The notes below the pieces were generated by a model. It saw only the letters and a program-made list of their open reading frames with translations. It did not search any database and was not told the DNA's origin. From Centropus unirufus (taxonomy: Eukaryota; Chordata; Aves; Cuculiformes; Centropidae), in the NCBI GenBank assembly GCA_013397695.1, contig VYZI01000002.1:6496796-6560795 (forward strand): 64,000 bases of DNA, in the 5' to 3' direction. Made by a program: the position numbers and the translations under genes. Each line of letters starts with the position of its first letter. The first letter of the stretch is position 1. Below are positions 1 to 12,960 of this stretch, piece by piece.

Positions 1-3000
1 ATTATTTAATTTTTCAATAGAGCCTTTAATGCCCCAAATTTTTGTCCATTCTGCTTTTGGATTTTTGTTCCAGAATATTCATGCTGACAGTGAATAATTA
101 GGGTTGTTATTGATGATATATACTTAGAACAATGTTGATAGAATGATGTTGCCAATACACTGCCTATTGTTACATTAAAGAGAAACTTATGCTCCAAAGC
201 AATGTACTTTTACCTATTAGAATAAGGAGGGTAGAATTTTTTTTCATCAATATTGTATGAAGAAAGTTATATTTCATGGTTATACTCGATTTCTACTCAA
301 TATGTCAAATGTTTCTTACGGCCCTAGCTGAGCTCTATGCTCTTTCTGGCTTGTGTACATATGTCAGTAGAACAGATAGCAAACCACTGGTGAAGGTCAG
401 CCTCCTGGTCTTTGGAACCTTTCAGGAACATTTTAGGGTCCTTCTCCACCATGTGACTAGCAAAACGTGCTAAGAGTGGGTTGTGGGCCAGTGGAAAAAT
501 TCACAGAATTTAACTTGAGAATCCTGTAACAGCAACAAGAATTGAGGGAGTGATTTATATGAACCAGCCTTTGTATCTGAAAGAGAATGTTTGGCTTCAC
601 TAGTATATATTTAGCACCAATACATCCTTGTGTCTGAAATTGCTAAACTGCTTGAAAAATCCTGAGGGATTTTTTTGGGGAGGAGGGAGATTCTCCCAGA
701 CTCCCCTGCAGTCCTACAAGTTTCTGTAGGAGAAGATAACAACAGAAACTCACAGCCAAACTGAGTAATAACACTGAGAAAAAGGAATAAGTTAGTGGAG
801 AAAGGGAGTAAAAAAAACATACAATGCCTCCTTAAAAAAAGTCTTACAGTTCTGTTGTAAGTATTTAAAACAAGTATAGGACTAGATAGAAAGAGATGGA
901 AAAGACAAAGCATTTCAATCTGTCAACTTCCATCAACTAGAGAATATCTCAGGTTTCAACCGCCATTCCAGTAAATCTTTCCAGAGAGCTTGAAGTCTTA
1001 TTTCTTTTCCCTGTGGTAAACCTTAGGAAGGATCACGAAGAGATCAAGATGCTGAGAGACCACAGCAGCTGCCCCTTTTGAGTTAGTTCTTCCCTCTGCA
1101 GGTGGATGGCTGCTGGTTGCTTTGCACCATAAGCTGGTGGAACGAGTGCCAGTGTTCAAGGAGATGAACCCTGGACAGATGGCCAGAGAAACTTGGCAGG
1201 CTTCATTTTAACTGTTTCCCAATCGCTCAGCCCAATCTATAGAAAGGCTGTAAGTGCTGGAACAAAAAGATGAGTATCAGCCTCTCTGTGTACAGTATGT
1301 TTAGGGTGAACACTGTCTGACGTGCAGCACATTTCTTGACCAGACTTCTTTTACAGGCTGGAATCCTGAGAAACAAGACTTTTTATAGGTAGCAATTATT
1401 TAAAGTTGTCTTTCTTGAGCCATATGTAAACAGTTTGTAATGAGAATGCAAGGTGTTTCAAATATTATTTGTGTAAAAAATGTTGCAATTGGATTTATTT
1501 CAGTATTTGTAACGTTCTTGCAAGGAATACTGAACAGGTCCTTGTGCAGGCAAGTCTAGAGTCTAAGCAGAACAGACTCTCCATCTGGGAACAATTGCTG
1601 CAGTCATGATTATTGTTCTTCAACTTTCAGTAAACAGCATGAGTGGAAGGCGCTCAGCCTTACTCAGGGTTATGGCCAATAGCTGTAGAACAGTTGTCTG
1701 AAGATGCATGTCACTATATCCATCCTGCAATTAATAAGATTCAGATGAGCTCATTCCCTTTAATGAATGATTTAACCTCCCAAGCGCTTGTAACTATTTA
1801 GCATTTGAAATATGTTAATGTTCTGAACATTTGATGGAAGAAGAACATTTGAATAATTTACCATAAATATTTTTCAAATATTTTTCAAATATTTTATTGT
1901 TGTTACTCAATCTGATATGGCCTATTTGGTTCACCATATTGCCTAAAACTGCAGCTGCATACCACAAACAAAAGAGGATTAAAGGCAGAGTAGCACAATT
2001 TTTATTTAATCTGTTTCATTTACTGTCAAACACCAAATGCTGTCAAATGTCTTTTGGGAAAGGTATGCAGTTTCCTTTTAAACTAACATGTTTATATAAA
2101 GTATTAGAATTTATTTATTTAGTAATTTATGTTGGTACCCAGACACTGCAGTACTATATGTCTGAAAAACAAACAATCAACAAATGACTGATGAAACTTT
2201 TAGACTCTTCTGCATGCTAACTCTTATTTTTCATTTCCCATGAATGTAAAGATAAATTAAAAAATTTTCAAATCAAAATGGTTCTTTTTAATGTAATGCT
2301 CTGATGGACTACTAACAGAAGCCCTGGCTTGTCACAAAAATGTGTTGGCAGTGACTTGGAAAATTCAAGCCTAGTGCCACAAAGGTGACATGGTAGATCC
2401 TACTCTAGGAAATATAAAAGGAAAGGATATCAGATATAAGTCACTTTTTTATCAAATGGAAGAATGAGAAAATACATATTCACACAAGGGGAAAATAGGT
2501 ACACTCTTCAGACACACAAAATGGAGGATATTTCTATAGATTTTGAAACTCTGAAGATAATCTCATACTTATGCAATGTGGCATTGTACCTCAATGCAAG
2601 AGAAAATTGTGAAATTAATTTTTTTTCTTTATCATTCCTTACAGTTGCTCAGTTCATTCACTTAACATCCTTAAAGAAAGGAAAGTATTGTCTTTAGGCC
2701 ATGAAAGATAGGAAACCTATATGGAAATGAAATGATATTCCAGAAAAAACAGACCTTCAGTGTGCTTTGGTAAAAGAATACTGTAGATAGTGCAGCTCCT
2801 TTCAGGGAAAATTTATGGGACAGACACACAGAGTCATTAGAATTTGCTAAGGATGAGGGTGGAGGTAATTCTTTCTTGTAGGGATATTTCTGTTCTAAAT
2901 GCTACCCAGGTGCTTAAAAATGAGAATACACTGATGATCTGTATAATGGGTGAAATATTTTAATGTGCTTTTTTAATTTGCTACCCCTTCTGCCTTTAGC

Positions 3001-3107
3001 TACTGCACAGGTTTATGAAGGACTGCTTGACAGAAAGGGAGGAACTGTATAATTTTTTAATGTTTTAGGGTCATTTTAGGTGGCTAGTCTGTCCTGCAAC
3101 ATACCAG
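1..3107. other. Gene-free AT-rich stretch
   Basis: I see no gene here. Open frames are all under about 100 codons and carry no recognisable domain. The only structured item is a short 11-bp tandem repeat at 1865-1896, listed separately. A somewhat GC-richer patch at about 1020-1260 has no open frame or splice pair that I could support as an exon. The stretch ends where an LTR-derived repeat begins. Confidence 0.7.
1865..1896. repeat. 11-bp tandem repeat, about 3 copies
   Basis: The unit aaatatttttc occurs at 1865-1875 and 1876-1886, and a slightly altered copy follows at 1887-1896. It is a short AT-only array, probably formed by slippage, with no sign of function. Confidence 0.9.
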
Positions 3108-3864
3108 ACATGGTGGGCTGATGTTGGCTGGATGCCCGGTGCTCACCAAAGTTGCTCTATCAATCCCCTCCACAGATGGATAGCAGAGATAAAATATAAC
3201 GAAAGGCTCATGAGTCAAGATAAGGGTAGGGAAAGATCACTCTCCATTTACTGCAAAAAGCGAAACAGACTGGTCTCAGGGAAATTAATTTAATTTATTG
3301 CCATTCAAAAGTTGAGTTGGGCAATAAGACATAAACCCAAATCTTAGAACAACTGACCTCCATCCCTCCTTTATTCCCAGGCTCAACTCAACTCCCAATT
3401 TCTCTACCTCCTCCCGCTGCAGCAGCAGAAGGGGACAGGGAAAGGGGGTTACGGTCAGTTCATCACACATTGTCTCTCCCACTCCTTTCTCCTCACGGTA
3501 GGATTCCTTATCCCCTTCCCCTGCTTCAGTGTGGGGTCTCATCCACAGGAGACAGTTCTCAATGGAATTATGCAATATAGATCCTTTCTACAGTCTGCAC
3601 TTCTGCACAAAGGTCTTCAGTGTGGGTTGTTCCACGGGGTGTAGTCTTTCAGGAATAGACTGTTCCAGCACGGGTCTCCCATGGGTTCACAAGTCCTGCC
3701 AGTAAACCTGCTCCAGAATGGTCTCTCTCCACTTGTCCACAGGTCCTGTTTCAGCATGGGCATCCCATGGGTTCACAGCTTCTTTCAGGTATCCACCTGT
3801 TCCGTGTGCTGCAGGTGGGTATCTTTCTCACCATAGTTTCCACCACAGGCTGCACAGGTGGATC
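3108..3864 (-). mobile_element. Avian endogenous retrovirus LTR, truncated
   Basis: The block starts at tggtgggctgatgttggctg (3111) and runs through landmarks I know from a widespread avian ERV LTR. These are the 'gctctatcaatcccctcc' segment near 3155, a 'ttaatttaatttattgcc' segment near 3287, a CT-rich run with 'ctacctcctcccgctgcagc' near 3404, and repeated 'gttccagcacgggtctccca' type motifs after 3660. The reverse strand carries AATAAA at the tttatt near 3294, which is consistent with a minus-strand LTR and its polyadenylation signal. Between about 3600 and 3860 the sequence is a degenerate tandem of roughly 45-60 bp units, each with 'tgttccagc', 'catgggttcaca' and 'gtcctg' elements. It stops abruptly after 'ggctgcacaggtggatc', so the far end looks truncated. 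No gag, pol or env sequence is attached. Class (ERVL-like) and subfamily are from memory and not verified. Confidence 0.8.
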
Positions 3865-4530
3865 TAAGAAGTGAGGGCTCTACTTTGGCAAAAGAAAAAA
3901 AATTAAAGAAGGCAATTTTTCTCTTGTCTGCAACAATTGCTTTACAGTATTTCCTCTCCAATAGGTAACCAAAACCAACTATAACCAACCAAATTTGGGT
4001 CCTCTGTCAAAATGAATTAAGAAGATAGGTCTGAAGGTAAGATTTAAAAGTTCTTTGGATTTTTTAGACTTTGTCTTATAAATCAGACAGAAAGCTAGTT
4101 TTCATTTTGAGATATTTTTTTTTTCTTATGGCATATCGCAGTGGATCATAGAGATTCTTACAAAATAATGAGAAAATCAATTAATATTTTATCATCAGAT
4201 AGCTACTCTCTCAATATAAAACATTGCACAGAAGACAAATGAATTAGATAGGACAGAGAAATTGGTTTTCTTTGTAACATTTTAGGTGAAATTACAAATT
4301 CATTGAGCAATTTAATTGCATTATTATGTTCGGCTGCTAAATAAACAGACTTTTAAGTTCCTCTAAATTGTGTTTCGAAACACCCTAAACTTGTTTCCCA
4401 GATATTCTAGCAGGGTAATTTTGCTGGCAAAAAAAGCATCACAAATGCTGACAAAAGCCAGGTGTTAAGTTCCTGTACACAGTAAACCCAAGATCACTGG
4501 AGGTACTTTCAGTTTACTCTTCTGTGTTCT
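3865..4530. other. Gene-free stretch between LTR and CR1 fragment
   Basis: This is AT-rich single-copy-looking sequence with no gene. The part around 4285-4360 is dense in TAAT/ATTA cores and could be an old conserved non-coding segment, but that is only an impression by eye. Confidence 0.6.
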
Positions 4531-4534
4531 GAAG

Positions 4535-4700
4535 GTGGTTGGTCTGGGCTGTGAGCACATATTACTGATCTATACTGAGCTTCTCATCAATCAGCACCCC
4601 CAAGTCCTTCTCCACAGGGCTGCTCTCAATCCAATCCCATCATCCCCCATGCTGTATTGTGTTCATCTGAGAAATAAGGGAAATCCCTGCACAAGGCTGT
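4535..4700 (-). mobile_element. CR1 LINE fragment (3' region)
   Basis: On the plus strand the run from 'ggtctgggctgtgagcacat' to 'cagcacccccaagtccttct' and 'cagggctgctctcaatccaa' reads as the antisense of the 3' coding region of chicken-type CR1. CR1 is the dominant LINE of birds. The match is clear from about 4540 to 4650 and fades after 'tgtattgtgttcatctgag'. The copy is 5'-truncated, as nearly all CR1 copies are. The 8-bp terminal tandem typical of CR1 3' ends is not visible, so the 3' terminus has been lost or eroded. It encodes no intact protein. Confidence 0.85.
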
Positions 4701-4704
4701 TTTG

Positions 4705-5763
4705 TCATCCTTGTATTGTCATATTTTGTGTGAGTATTTGCAGGATTTGGACAGAATGTCCATGTATGATGCTGAACATATCCTGTATAATACATCATGC
4801 AGAAACATTCCCAAAAGCCATGAAAACACCACAGGAAATTTTATTTAGCATTTGCAGTCTATTTGAGGCTCTTTTGACTCCATGTTTTGACTTGTGACAA
4901 TGCATGAGAGGGTAGTTTCTGCAGGACTTGACTGTCACATCAATCAAATATTCCGACGTGAGCATACTGGCCATACATCCGAAATGGAGGCTAGCCAATG
5001 GGCAATTTCTCCCTTTCTATTAGTAATTGCTTTAAATAGTTATTCAGGTTTTAAAAAAGGAAACCATCACTCAGCCTGCACCAACTAACAACTTTTATTG
5101 ACATTCTCTGTATGAACATGTTGTGATTTGACTCCACCATTTCCCCTGTGTACTGATTTCACTGCATCCAAAATGTCAGGGAAATATACCCCCTGAATAT
5201 TTGTTTCATTTTCTTATGTGTGTGTGGATAAGAGCTTCTCTTGAGATATGAACTGAGCTTCAAGAATTATTATCTTCATATTTTCTGGAGTCGTGGTATT
5301 TTCAATTGTCACTTGCATTTTCTTGGGAAAAGAGGTTTATTTTCAAGATGAGAGTTTCCATGTTTGCTGGTTGGTTGGAAGAGAATTTTATGGATAGTCT
5401 GAGGCTTCATAAATGATCATAGTACTCCATCTACCATTATAATTTGTGCTGATAAATGCTTCCAACTACTTCTGTTGTTCATCCAGAAAGCTGCGTTTCT
5501 TCATCCATCATGAGGGCAGAGTTGAGGTTAGGTCAAATGGTGCATGCAAAGTGTTTCTCAGCTGTTGTTTAAGCAAGTTTTAGCTATATCTGCAGCTGAT
5601 TTAGAATTCTTTGATTGATCTCATTCACTATAAATACAGTGAAGATGTAACTGTGATCAAGGCTGAAAGTAAAATATACTGACCTTAGTTACCTCTGTGC
5701 TAAAATAATGATGGGGGGGAGGGAAGGAAAGAAAGCTGGAACAATAGATTGAAGTATAAAGAA
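4705..5763. other. Gene-free stretch
   Basis: No gene, RNA or mobile element was recognised. There is a short purine run near 5710-5735. Overlapping short open frames on both strands around 4535-5090 derive partly from the CR1 fragment and are not genes. Confidence 0.65.
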
Positions 5764-5865
5764 CCTGATTCTTCACTTACTTATACTAGTTTGTTCCAGT
5801 GGATTCCACCTAATTCAGTAAATTTACTTCTGATTTACAATGGTGTGTGAAAGAGCAAAAGCAAG
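5764..5865. repeat. Ancient amniote palindromic repeat
   Basis: The left part reads cctgattcttcacttactta and the right part reads 'ttctgatttacaatggtgtg' followed by 'aagagcaaaagcaag'. Read on the reverse strand, the right part resembles the left, so the element is an imperfect palindrome centred near 5815. The same hairpin theme (CTGATTCT...CTTACAC...GTAAATCAG) is familiar from old, non-coding palindromic repeats of reptile and bird genomes. I assign the type but not a family name. The pairing is eroded, as expected for a very old insertion. Confidence 0.6.
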
Positions 5866-5869
5866 CTGC

Positions 5870-8800
5870 GTTTAATTGCGGAGGAAAATAAAGGAGAAGT
5901 GATTAATGTTCTGCTCTTCTCAGAAACCAGAAACAAGTTAGATTAAATACATTACAACATCTTGGACCAAAAAAAATGTTTGTTTAAAAAGCTTCTTCAG
6001 GAAACTTAGGCTCTGTAGAAGAATTTGTGATTTAGGAAAAAAACACTCTGGCATGAGCGCTGAGCCTGTTTGTTGTGCACTGAAGTGTTCATGGACGTTC
6101 GCTCTCAGACAAAGAACAGCCCAGCACTGCGGTAAATTTTTAACCTGATAGCTTTACTTTCTTCTATTTATCCATGTAGTTTTCCACTTGAGAAGCTGAT
6201 TTTTAGTGTTAGTGTTTCAGCCAAGAGGCAAAATATGTATTTGTTCATAAAGCACTTTTTGCGCTTTTGGCTTATCTGACGATAAATACTGTGGAAATAG
6301 GTTAAATAGAAGACACAGAGGCCTTATGGAAAAAGAAAAAAACCCCGAAAACTCCTGAAAAAATCAGAAACATGTTTAAAACTGATCAGGCTCTATTATT
6401 ATTTAAATCAATGATATGAAATCAGGTGTCTGCTAATGCAGTTAATTTCTTCACACTGTTCATGAGCTACTCTGGTCTTATGGGGAGGGATTAGGGTTCA
6501 CAATATGCAAACTTTGGTGTCATCCAGGCACTGGAATGGTTCTTTTTGTTTAGTTCCCTCGATGTCTTTCTGGATGTGGCACTTGCCTCTTCCTGTCATG
6601 CTAGCAGTTTTTTCTAAAATTAGTCTCCCTTCTTATTCAATGCTTTCTCCTTTGTACTGTATATATGTGACCCCTAGACCAAGACTCTTACAACAACCAT
6701 ATTTATGCTTGGAAGATATCACTTCATTACACATGCCTGACGTAAGCATTGGTATCCTGAGCCAAGTACATAAAAATTCATAAAGTGAAGTAAATTTTGG
6801 TATTTTAAAGTAAATATATTTTGTTGTTCTTTGGGGGGAGCTGGGAAATTCATCTTTGCAAGCAATTTTTCAGCAAGTATGAGTATAAAAAATAAAAACT
6901 GAACTCAGGTAATCTCATGAGTTCAGAACCTGAAGTATTAAAAAAAAACACCTAAATCTCTCTAAATGTAATAAGTGGGCAATAGTACCTTGAATCTGTC
7001 TTGAATTAGCATTTTTATTTGCTATTACATGTTATAAAGATTTAAATAATTTATATTTAAATATTTTGCATATGAAAGCTACTTAAAATAGTAGAAAAAA
7101 ATAAAAGGAAAATATATTTTCCAAATGCCAGCTTCTTAAATACAGAAGGGGCATAAGGAGTTTCAGCACAAAAATGCAGGTCCTCAGTACACAACTTCAG
7201 ACAAGATAATAAAAAATTCCCAGTAATTCTTGTTTATTTGCAGTGGTTATAGAGATTAAACAAGAATATTTGAAATGGTAATGATTGGATTCATTGACTT
7301 TTCCACATATTAAAGTTAGGCATTTACTTAAAATTAGTCATATGGACTGCCTATCAAGTCAGTTATTTTCTGGGATTGTTTATAATATTTATTATTTATT
7401 TATATTTATTATGATATTTATAATTTGATTAATAATAGCATTGTGTTAATAGGTCAAATACACACAAGATGTGTTTGAACTGTGATAGTAACAACCATAT
7501 TTATAAAAAAAAGCAAAGGGAAAGTAGTGAGGAAAAGTTTGGGCTGTATATATTTTGTTAAGAATTGGCTTCTGTCCATGTTCAGATTCAAAATACATAA
7601 CTAACAGAAGTTTTGAATGAGCTACATATGCCTTGAGCAATGACCACATCTCCTTGCTTTGTTAAGTGCGATGTGGAATTTTTGTCTTAGACAGTTAACA
7701 GTTCTTTCAGGTTCTGAATCAGCAAAATGTTTAAGATCTGGCTGTATGTTCTTAAAGTTTTTGGAGCATATTGCGTTCTGCAGTTAGGAGTCACTGAAAG
7801 ACGAGGAAATGAGAGAAACTGAAATTTTGACCATGATCACTGTTGAATGTCCACAGTTCTTGGAGATGTACTCCATACCATCCTAAACTTGGAGCCAAAG
7901 GAACCTGTGCAGTAACCCCGCCTCTATCTGGCATTGAACAGATGATAGAAACTTCCCCAGTAAATGTAGCATTCAAGTTATCTCTGTGAGACAGCTTATC
8001 TTTTGAAGAGATGTTTCGTCTTGAGAAAAGGCATTCAGGGGATGAAGAAATTGTCACTTTCTTTTCTAAGTCATTCCAAAGGATAAATAGCACTGGGATG
8101 CTCAAAAAAAAAGAAACACTTTATTTTGAGTTTTTTTAGCTTCAGCATAAATTTCCAAAATAGCTTTTACTATAAGAACAAAACTGATTGCTGTCAGAGA
8201 TCTCCTCCTGTATATGTGCTAGTGATTTCTTTAGAAAACTTTACAAATTTGAGTGCAAATAAAAGAATTATGTTTATTTTTGAAAGGTGCTGATATTGCC
8301 TCTGTCTAAACTGCAAAGCAAATACTTTCTACGCTTAGGCCATGTTCCAAATACAAAATGAAAGTTGGATGCATAGCCTGAGACAAAATTACAATGAGCT
8401 TCGATATGCTACCCCCCGACCTGAACCAGTCAAAACCAAGACCTCTGGGCGTACTGCAAAGCATACTAACCCTGTGGAATGGTTGCAAATGGTTGATAAA
8501 TCCTTAGCCTTGTGTTTAGAGTTCACTGGGGAGGAACAGCTAAGAAGAATGATTTATTCCTTCATGGAATATTAGAGTTCTATGATGAAGAAAGCCACTG
8601 GGATGTTTACTTCTATAATCTATGAGTTTCCTTTCAGTCAAGATATAATCCCTCTTTTTTATTATGGAAATTGTCCAGCTCTTATATACTATGTACCTAC
8701 CACACCTAGTTTCTGAACAGAACTGATGTCGGCTTTTCATATTCAGTATCTCTTCTGTTGTCTAGATTGTAGGCAGACTTCCACATTTAAAGCATCTATA

Positions 8801-10985
8801 AACCCATGTGTAAGTTCTCTATCCAAGGAAAGAATTTGATATGTCATTGTAATTTTAAGGGATTTGATACTAACTTAATTTCAAGATACCTTTAAACTGT
8901 TTAATAGAATCTCAATGTTATAATCAAGATAAATCACGAAAAACTATTTTCTTGAATAAAAGATACAGATTAAATGTTTTACCAGGGGGAATACAGCCTT
9001 AAGATAGGTAGATGGAACAATAGTCTTGCCTGAAGACTGTGAGATGAGAGACATCAATCAAAATGTCCAGAATATTGCACAGGATCTGTCTTCATGTACT
9101 GAAAGAAAGAAGAACTGAAAAAAACCCATAACTTTAGATACTGTGGCTTTGTTGTTTTAGTTAGTTTGGGGTATTTAATTGAGTTTTCTTTTGTTGGTTG
9201 GTTTTGGTAATCGAATATTTTTTTATTCTGCAGCAATATAAATATTCTAAGCCTGAGCATCCAACACCTTATGTGGCATGAAAGCTGAATTCTGGTCTGA
9301 GAACCAGAGTATTTGTCTGACAGCTCTTGGAGATGTTAGTGGTCTTAAACATTTACCTCTTCAACCATCAACAGTAAATTAAAAGTTTATCCAAAAAAGG
9401 TCTGTTTTGGAAAGAGGGTACAGAAACAAAACGACTTTTGGTTGTCAGTAACTTTCAGAACAAGCCTACAAACTAAGCTGACTCCTTATTTTTCTACGAT
9501 GTAAAAGCAAGAAATAAACATTATCAGGCTTCCTTTGTCTTCCAGGATGGCTCTTCTTTATGAAAGAATATCACATGGCTACTCTACAAATTTAATTTCT
9601 TTCTGATCTTATACTCTAAAAGCACAACAATGGTCAAAAGGTTCATCTTTATAAGCCCCATTGATCAACATTATTTACTTTCAAAATTTCACACTTTTAT
9701 AGGGGCAAATCACTTTGGATAGTGGTTACTGGTAACTACTGTTTTTCCTGCAAGTGATTTTTGATTTTTATCTGCATTAATAACTACTTAAGTTTAGCAT
9801 TTTTCCATTGATGTAAGAACAGTAATATAATTTAAAGAATAAATATATTAGTCTTGGGCAAAATATAATGATGGGCAGCCACATAGTTGGTTGGAATTCT
9901 GTAGATAAAAATAGGAAATAATTCTATTTGAATATGGCTGGAACAGAGGGACTATTGCAATATGTTTTTGAGCAGAGCTATTTGGAAAATTAAATGCCTC
10001 TAAATATTCATGGCCCCAGTTTAATTTTGCATCAAAGGATGGCAGACAGTGGTTGATTTACCTATGCAGAAATACTACAGGCATTTCCAAGGTTAAGACA
10101 AATTTAGTTCTTTCTTATTTACTAAGTGAAAAGTATGTGACTTTGATGCTAATGCAGTGCAATAAAAATGCAATCCATGACAGCTTCCTACTGCCCGAAG
10201 GACTACTCTGCAAACATAATGGAACCATAAACAAGGGTAGGAATCCCCAATTTCTTAACTTTACGAAAAATGCATCGTCCTTGCTGAGTCTTTGTAACAA
10301 TTAGATGGTGTATGAAATGCTTATAGTGTGCAGACAGAATATACATATTGCATCTCTTTGTAATATTTTCTTCAGAAATAGCTCGAAAACCTACCAAGCA
10401 TGGAAATTCCAGCTAAAAGAAGGGAAGGACTATATGTATTAGGGAACTGGATTAAAGCTGGCATACAAGTCTCTTAATTCTTCTTGATTTCTTACCTCCC
10501 AGACTCCCCAGATGCTCAAACAAGCCAGTGTAAGAAGTTTTCTGGGTTATTAAAAGAACTTTCTAAAGTTTTGATAGAGCAATAAGATAAACGGGGACAT
10601 TGCTATGCCTAAAATTTGCTGAAGCCCTTGTTAACGTAGTCATAGAAAGCTCTCATTTTTAAATAAGATATTGTAAAATTAAAATATTTGTCTGTGTTTT
10701 TTATAGGACTAAGTGCAATCAAAAAAGGTGAGGTCAGTAGGAAACAGCCTTGGGGTTTTGGAAAAGGTGAGTTCAAGATAAGGAACTGAATCGGTTGCAT
10801 TGAAACATCAAGCTTATGGAATGAGGCAGAAATAGGTAGGAGTTACCTGCTAGATCTATATGTGGCCCCCCACAGAGATGGACTTGGAAAGCTGGAGTAC
10901 TCATCTGGAAAGATGATTAACAAACAAGAAGTCTGGGAGCAACAGGAAAAAATTTGCATCCAGTGAGCATAGCAAATCAAGATGA
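5870..10985. other. Gene-free AT-rich stretch
   Basis: No coding gene is supported here. The contents are an AT-only tract at 7377-7437, A-runs near 6950 and 8106, and a 77-codon open frame at 8342-8575 with no recognised domain. A moderately GC-richer patch at about 6040-6130 is unexplained. The segment at 6390-6440, with several TAAT/ATTA cores, could be a conserved non-coding piece. Confidence 0.65.
7377..7437. repeat. AT-rich low-complexity tract
   Basis: The tract consists almost only of A and T in tatttatt/ttatatttatta arrangements, with no single clear unit. It is low-complexity DNA with no visible function. Confidence 0.85.
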
Positions 10986-11102
10986 GGGCCCTGATCCGGC
11001 AATATTATGTGCATGTTTAACTATACCCTTGGGACCTGTTGGATTTATAGGAAGTACTCACATAAATAAGGTGAACCGTATGCAGAGTTGAGGCAAAGGG
11101 CC
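10986..11102. repeat. Ancient amniote palindromic repeat (second type)
   Basis: The element opens with gggccctgatccggcaatat and closes with 'gttgaggcaaagggcc', whose reverse complement repeats the opening theme (ggccctttgcctcaac). In between lie 'gtgcatgtttaac' on the left and 'actcacataaataagg' on the right, which are also related in inverted order. This is the layout of an old palindromic amniote repeat whose intact copies read GGGCC(C)TGATCCTGCAA on both ends. The family name is not assigned. It has no coding capacity and the mismatches indicate great age. Confidence 0.65.
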
Positions 11103-12960
11103 AAAGCATCTGTCCTCAATCTTATAATACAGTGATGCAAAATAAATTACCTGAAAAATAATGGAACCTTTAATTCCTGTACTCTGAGCCTTTAATTCCT
11201 GAGTGCATTATATGTGGATTCATTACAGTATATGCACTGAATACATTTAAACAGCTAATACAGCATGTAAAATAAACTTCTGATGTAGGAAATACGTCCT
11301 CATCTAAGTGAAAACTGAACCCATTTTATTTCATAATCTGGTTTATGTCTTCCACATGACCCAAGTTTTAAGGCCATATGTAAAGGTTTTTTGGTAATAT
11401 TTGCTGTAATAGTCATGGCTTTAGTTTACATAAACCTGAAATGTCATTACTAATGAGGAAAAAGGATTTTGTTTTCAATTGGAAATTGTCCTTTTAAGTT
11501 AAGGTTGAAGAAACTATGTAATGATTTTTGCGTAATGATAATAACAAATCTTGATTTATCTTGTTTCTGTAGGGTTTCATTCATAAACATTGGGGAACAT
11601 ATCTATGGCTGACAAAGACAATGTAGTCTATTACCGTTTATTAGCATAGAGATGATGTCTAGTTTTGGATACAAATCTACTTGAAGGTTAAGGCTGGAAA
11701 AAAATTTAAAGTGAGGTTATTAGTGAGAAATCCATTGGTTAACTTTTGATTAATCATTTAGGAATAATTCAAAACACGATTCCTGAAAAAAACCCCAAAA
11801 CACAAAAGTTGAATGCTATTCAGATATCGCAGGTAGTTACATTAATGCATATTGTGACTGATTCAGTAAAACCGAGAACTATAGGAGTCAGAACAACAAT
11901 CAGAAAAATGCCTTTTCCTGGAACAGCAGCCGTTAAAAAGGGTTGATCTGCCTGCGCATGTTAAAGTGAGTTAAGCTCCAAAGTTTAGCAGAAGGAGTTT
12001 GAAAAATCAGCAGATAATTCCAGTGGATGTGCTATTCAATTGTTATTGAATACAATGGAAAATTCTGGTCCAGAAAGAAAGTGGGGTAGAATAGGCTAAG
12101 ATTAATAGTGTTTGCTTATAATAAATCATCCATTTTAAACAGATTTTGAGAGTATTGATGAGAATCTAGTCTTCTATGTACAAGTTTAAATAGTGTCAGA
12201 GATGCAGATGTGTGCACGTCTATTGTCTTCACTCTACAGTTTCTGGATCTCTGACACTTCCATTTTCTGCTGGTTCCTTTGCTTTTATTAATTTTTAGGG
12301 TGTATTTTGCTATAGTTTTTGCATATTTACTCTCTCACCTCATTGCACACCTCAAGCCTTTGCGATCCTTACAGGTTTTTTATTTCCATTTTCATCATGT
12401 GAAAATTTTTGATTTTCAGTTATCTCCACCACTTCAGTTATTCAGGGATGCACACTGTGAGCCACCTTAATTGTTTGCTGTCACAGCTTGATAACCAGTG
12501 CTTGAAAGGACATGAACTGTTTACATTTATTTTTAGCAAATGCTGATGGATAATATCTGCTCTACTGTTAAACAGTGAGAAAATTGATGCTTTATATTTT
12601 CCTTCTTAATTTTTTTCCTGAATCCCAAGGACTCTGTTTTATCTCCTAGGTTAATAGGACTTAAACGTTTTAATTTAGAAATTATCTATGCATTTGGTCA
12701 GAAACCTGGTATAAAATTCTGAACTGGTATATCTTACACCATGGAATACGTGCCCTAGAAACATCCTGTAAAACAGTCTACCCGAACCCACAATTGAGAA
12801 GGTCATATTGGTCAGCACAGAGGAAGGAGCAGAAGTTATTCTTACACATGGAGACTTCCATGAAGATATTTTTGAGATCTTGAGGCACATCAGGTAAAAT
12901 TTTAGCTTTGTGAAGGCAGTGGAAAAAAAAATCTCTGTGGTTTAGGCTGGATTTAACCTA
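11103..12960. other. Gene-free stretch
   Basis: No gene is seen. This is ordinary AT-rich sequence up to the sharp boundary with the LTR at 12961. Short frames such as 11746-11946 and 12279-12470 have no recognised domain or exon boundaries. Confidence 0.65.

Noticed and set aside
8342..8575. 77-codon plus-strand frame with a locally GC-richer segment
   Set aside because: The peptide looks plausible in parts but matches nothing I know, and the opposite strand is also open. It could be an old repeat fragment but I cannot name one.
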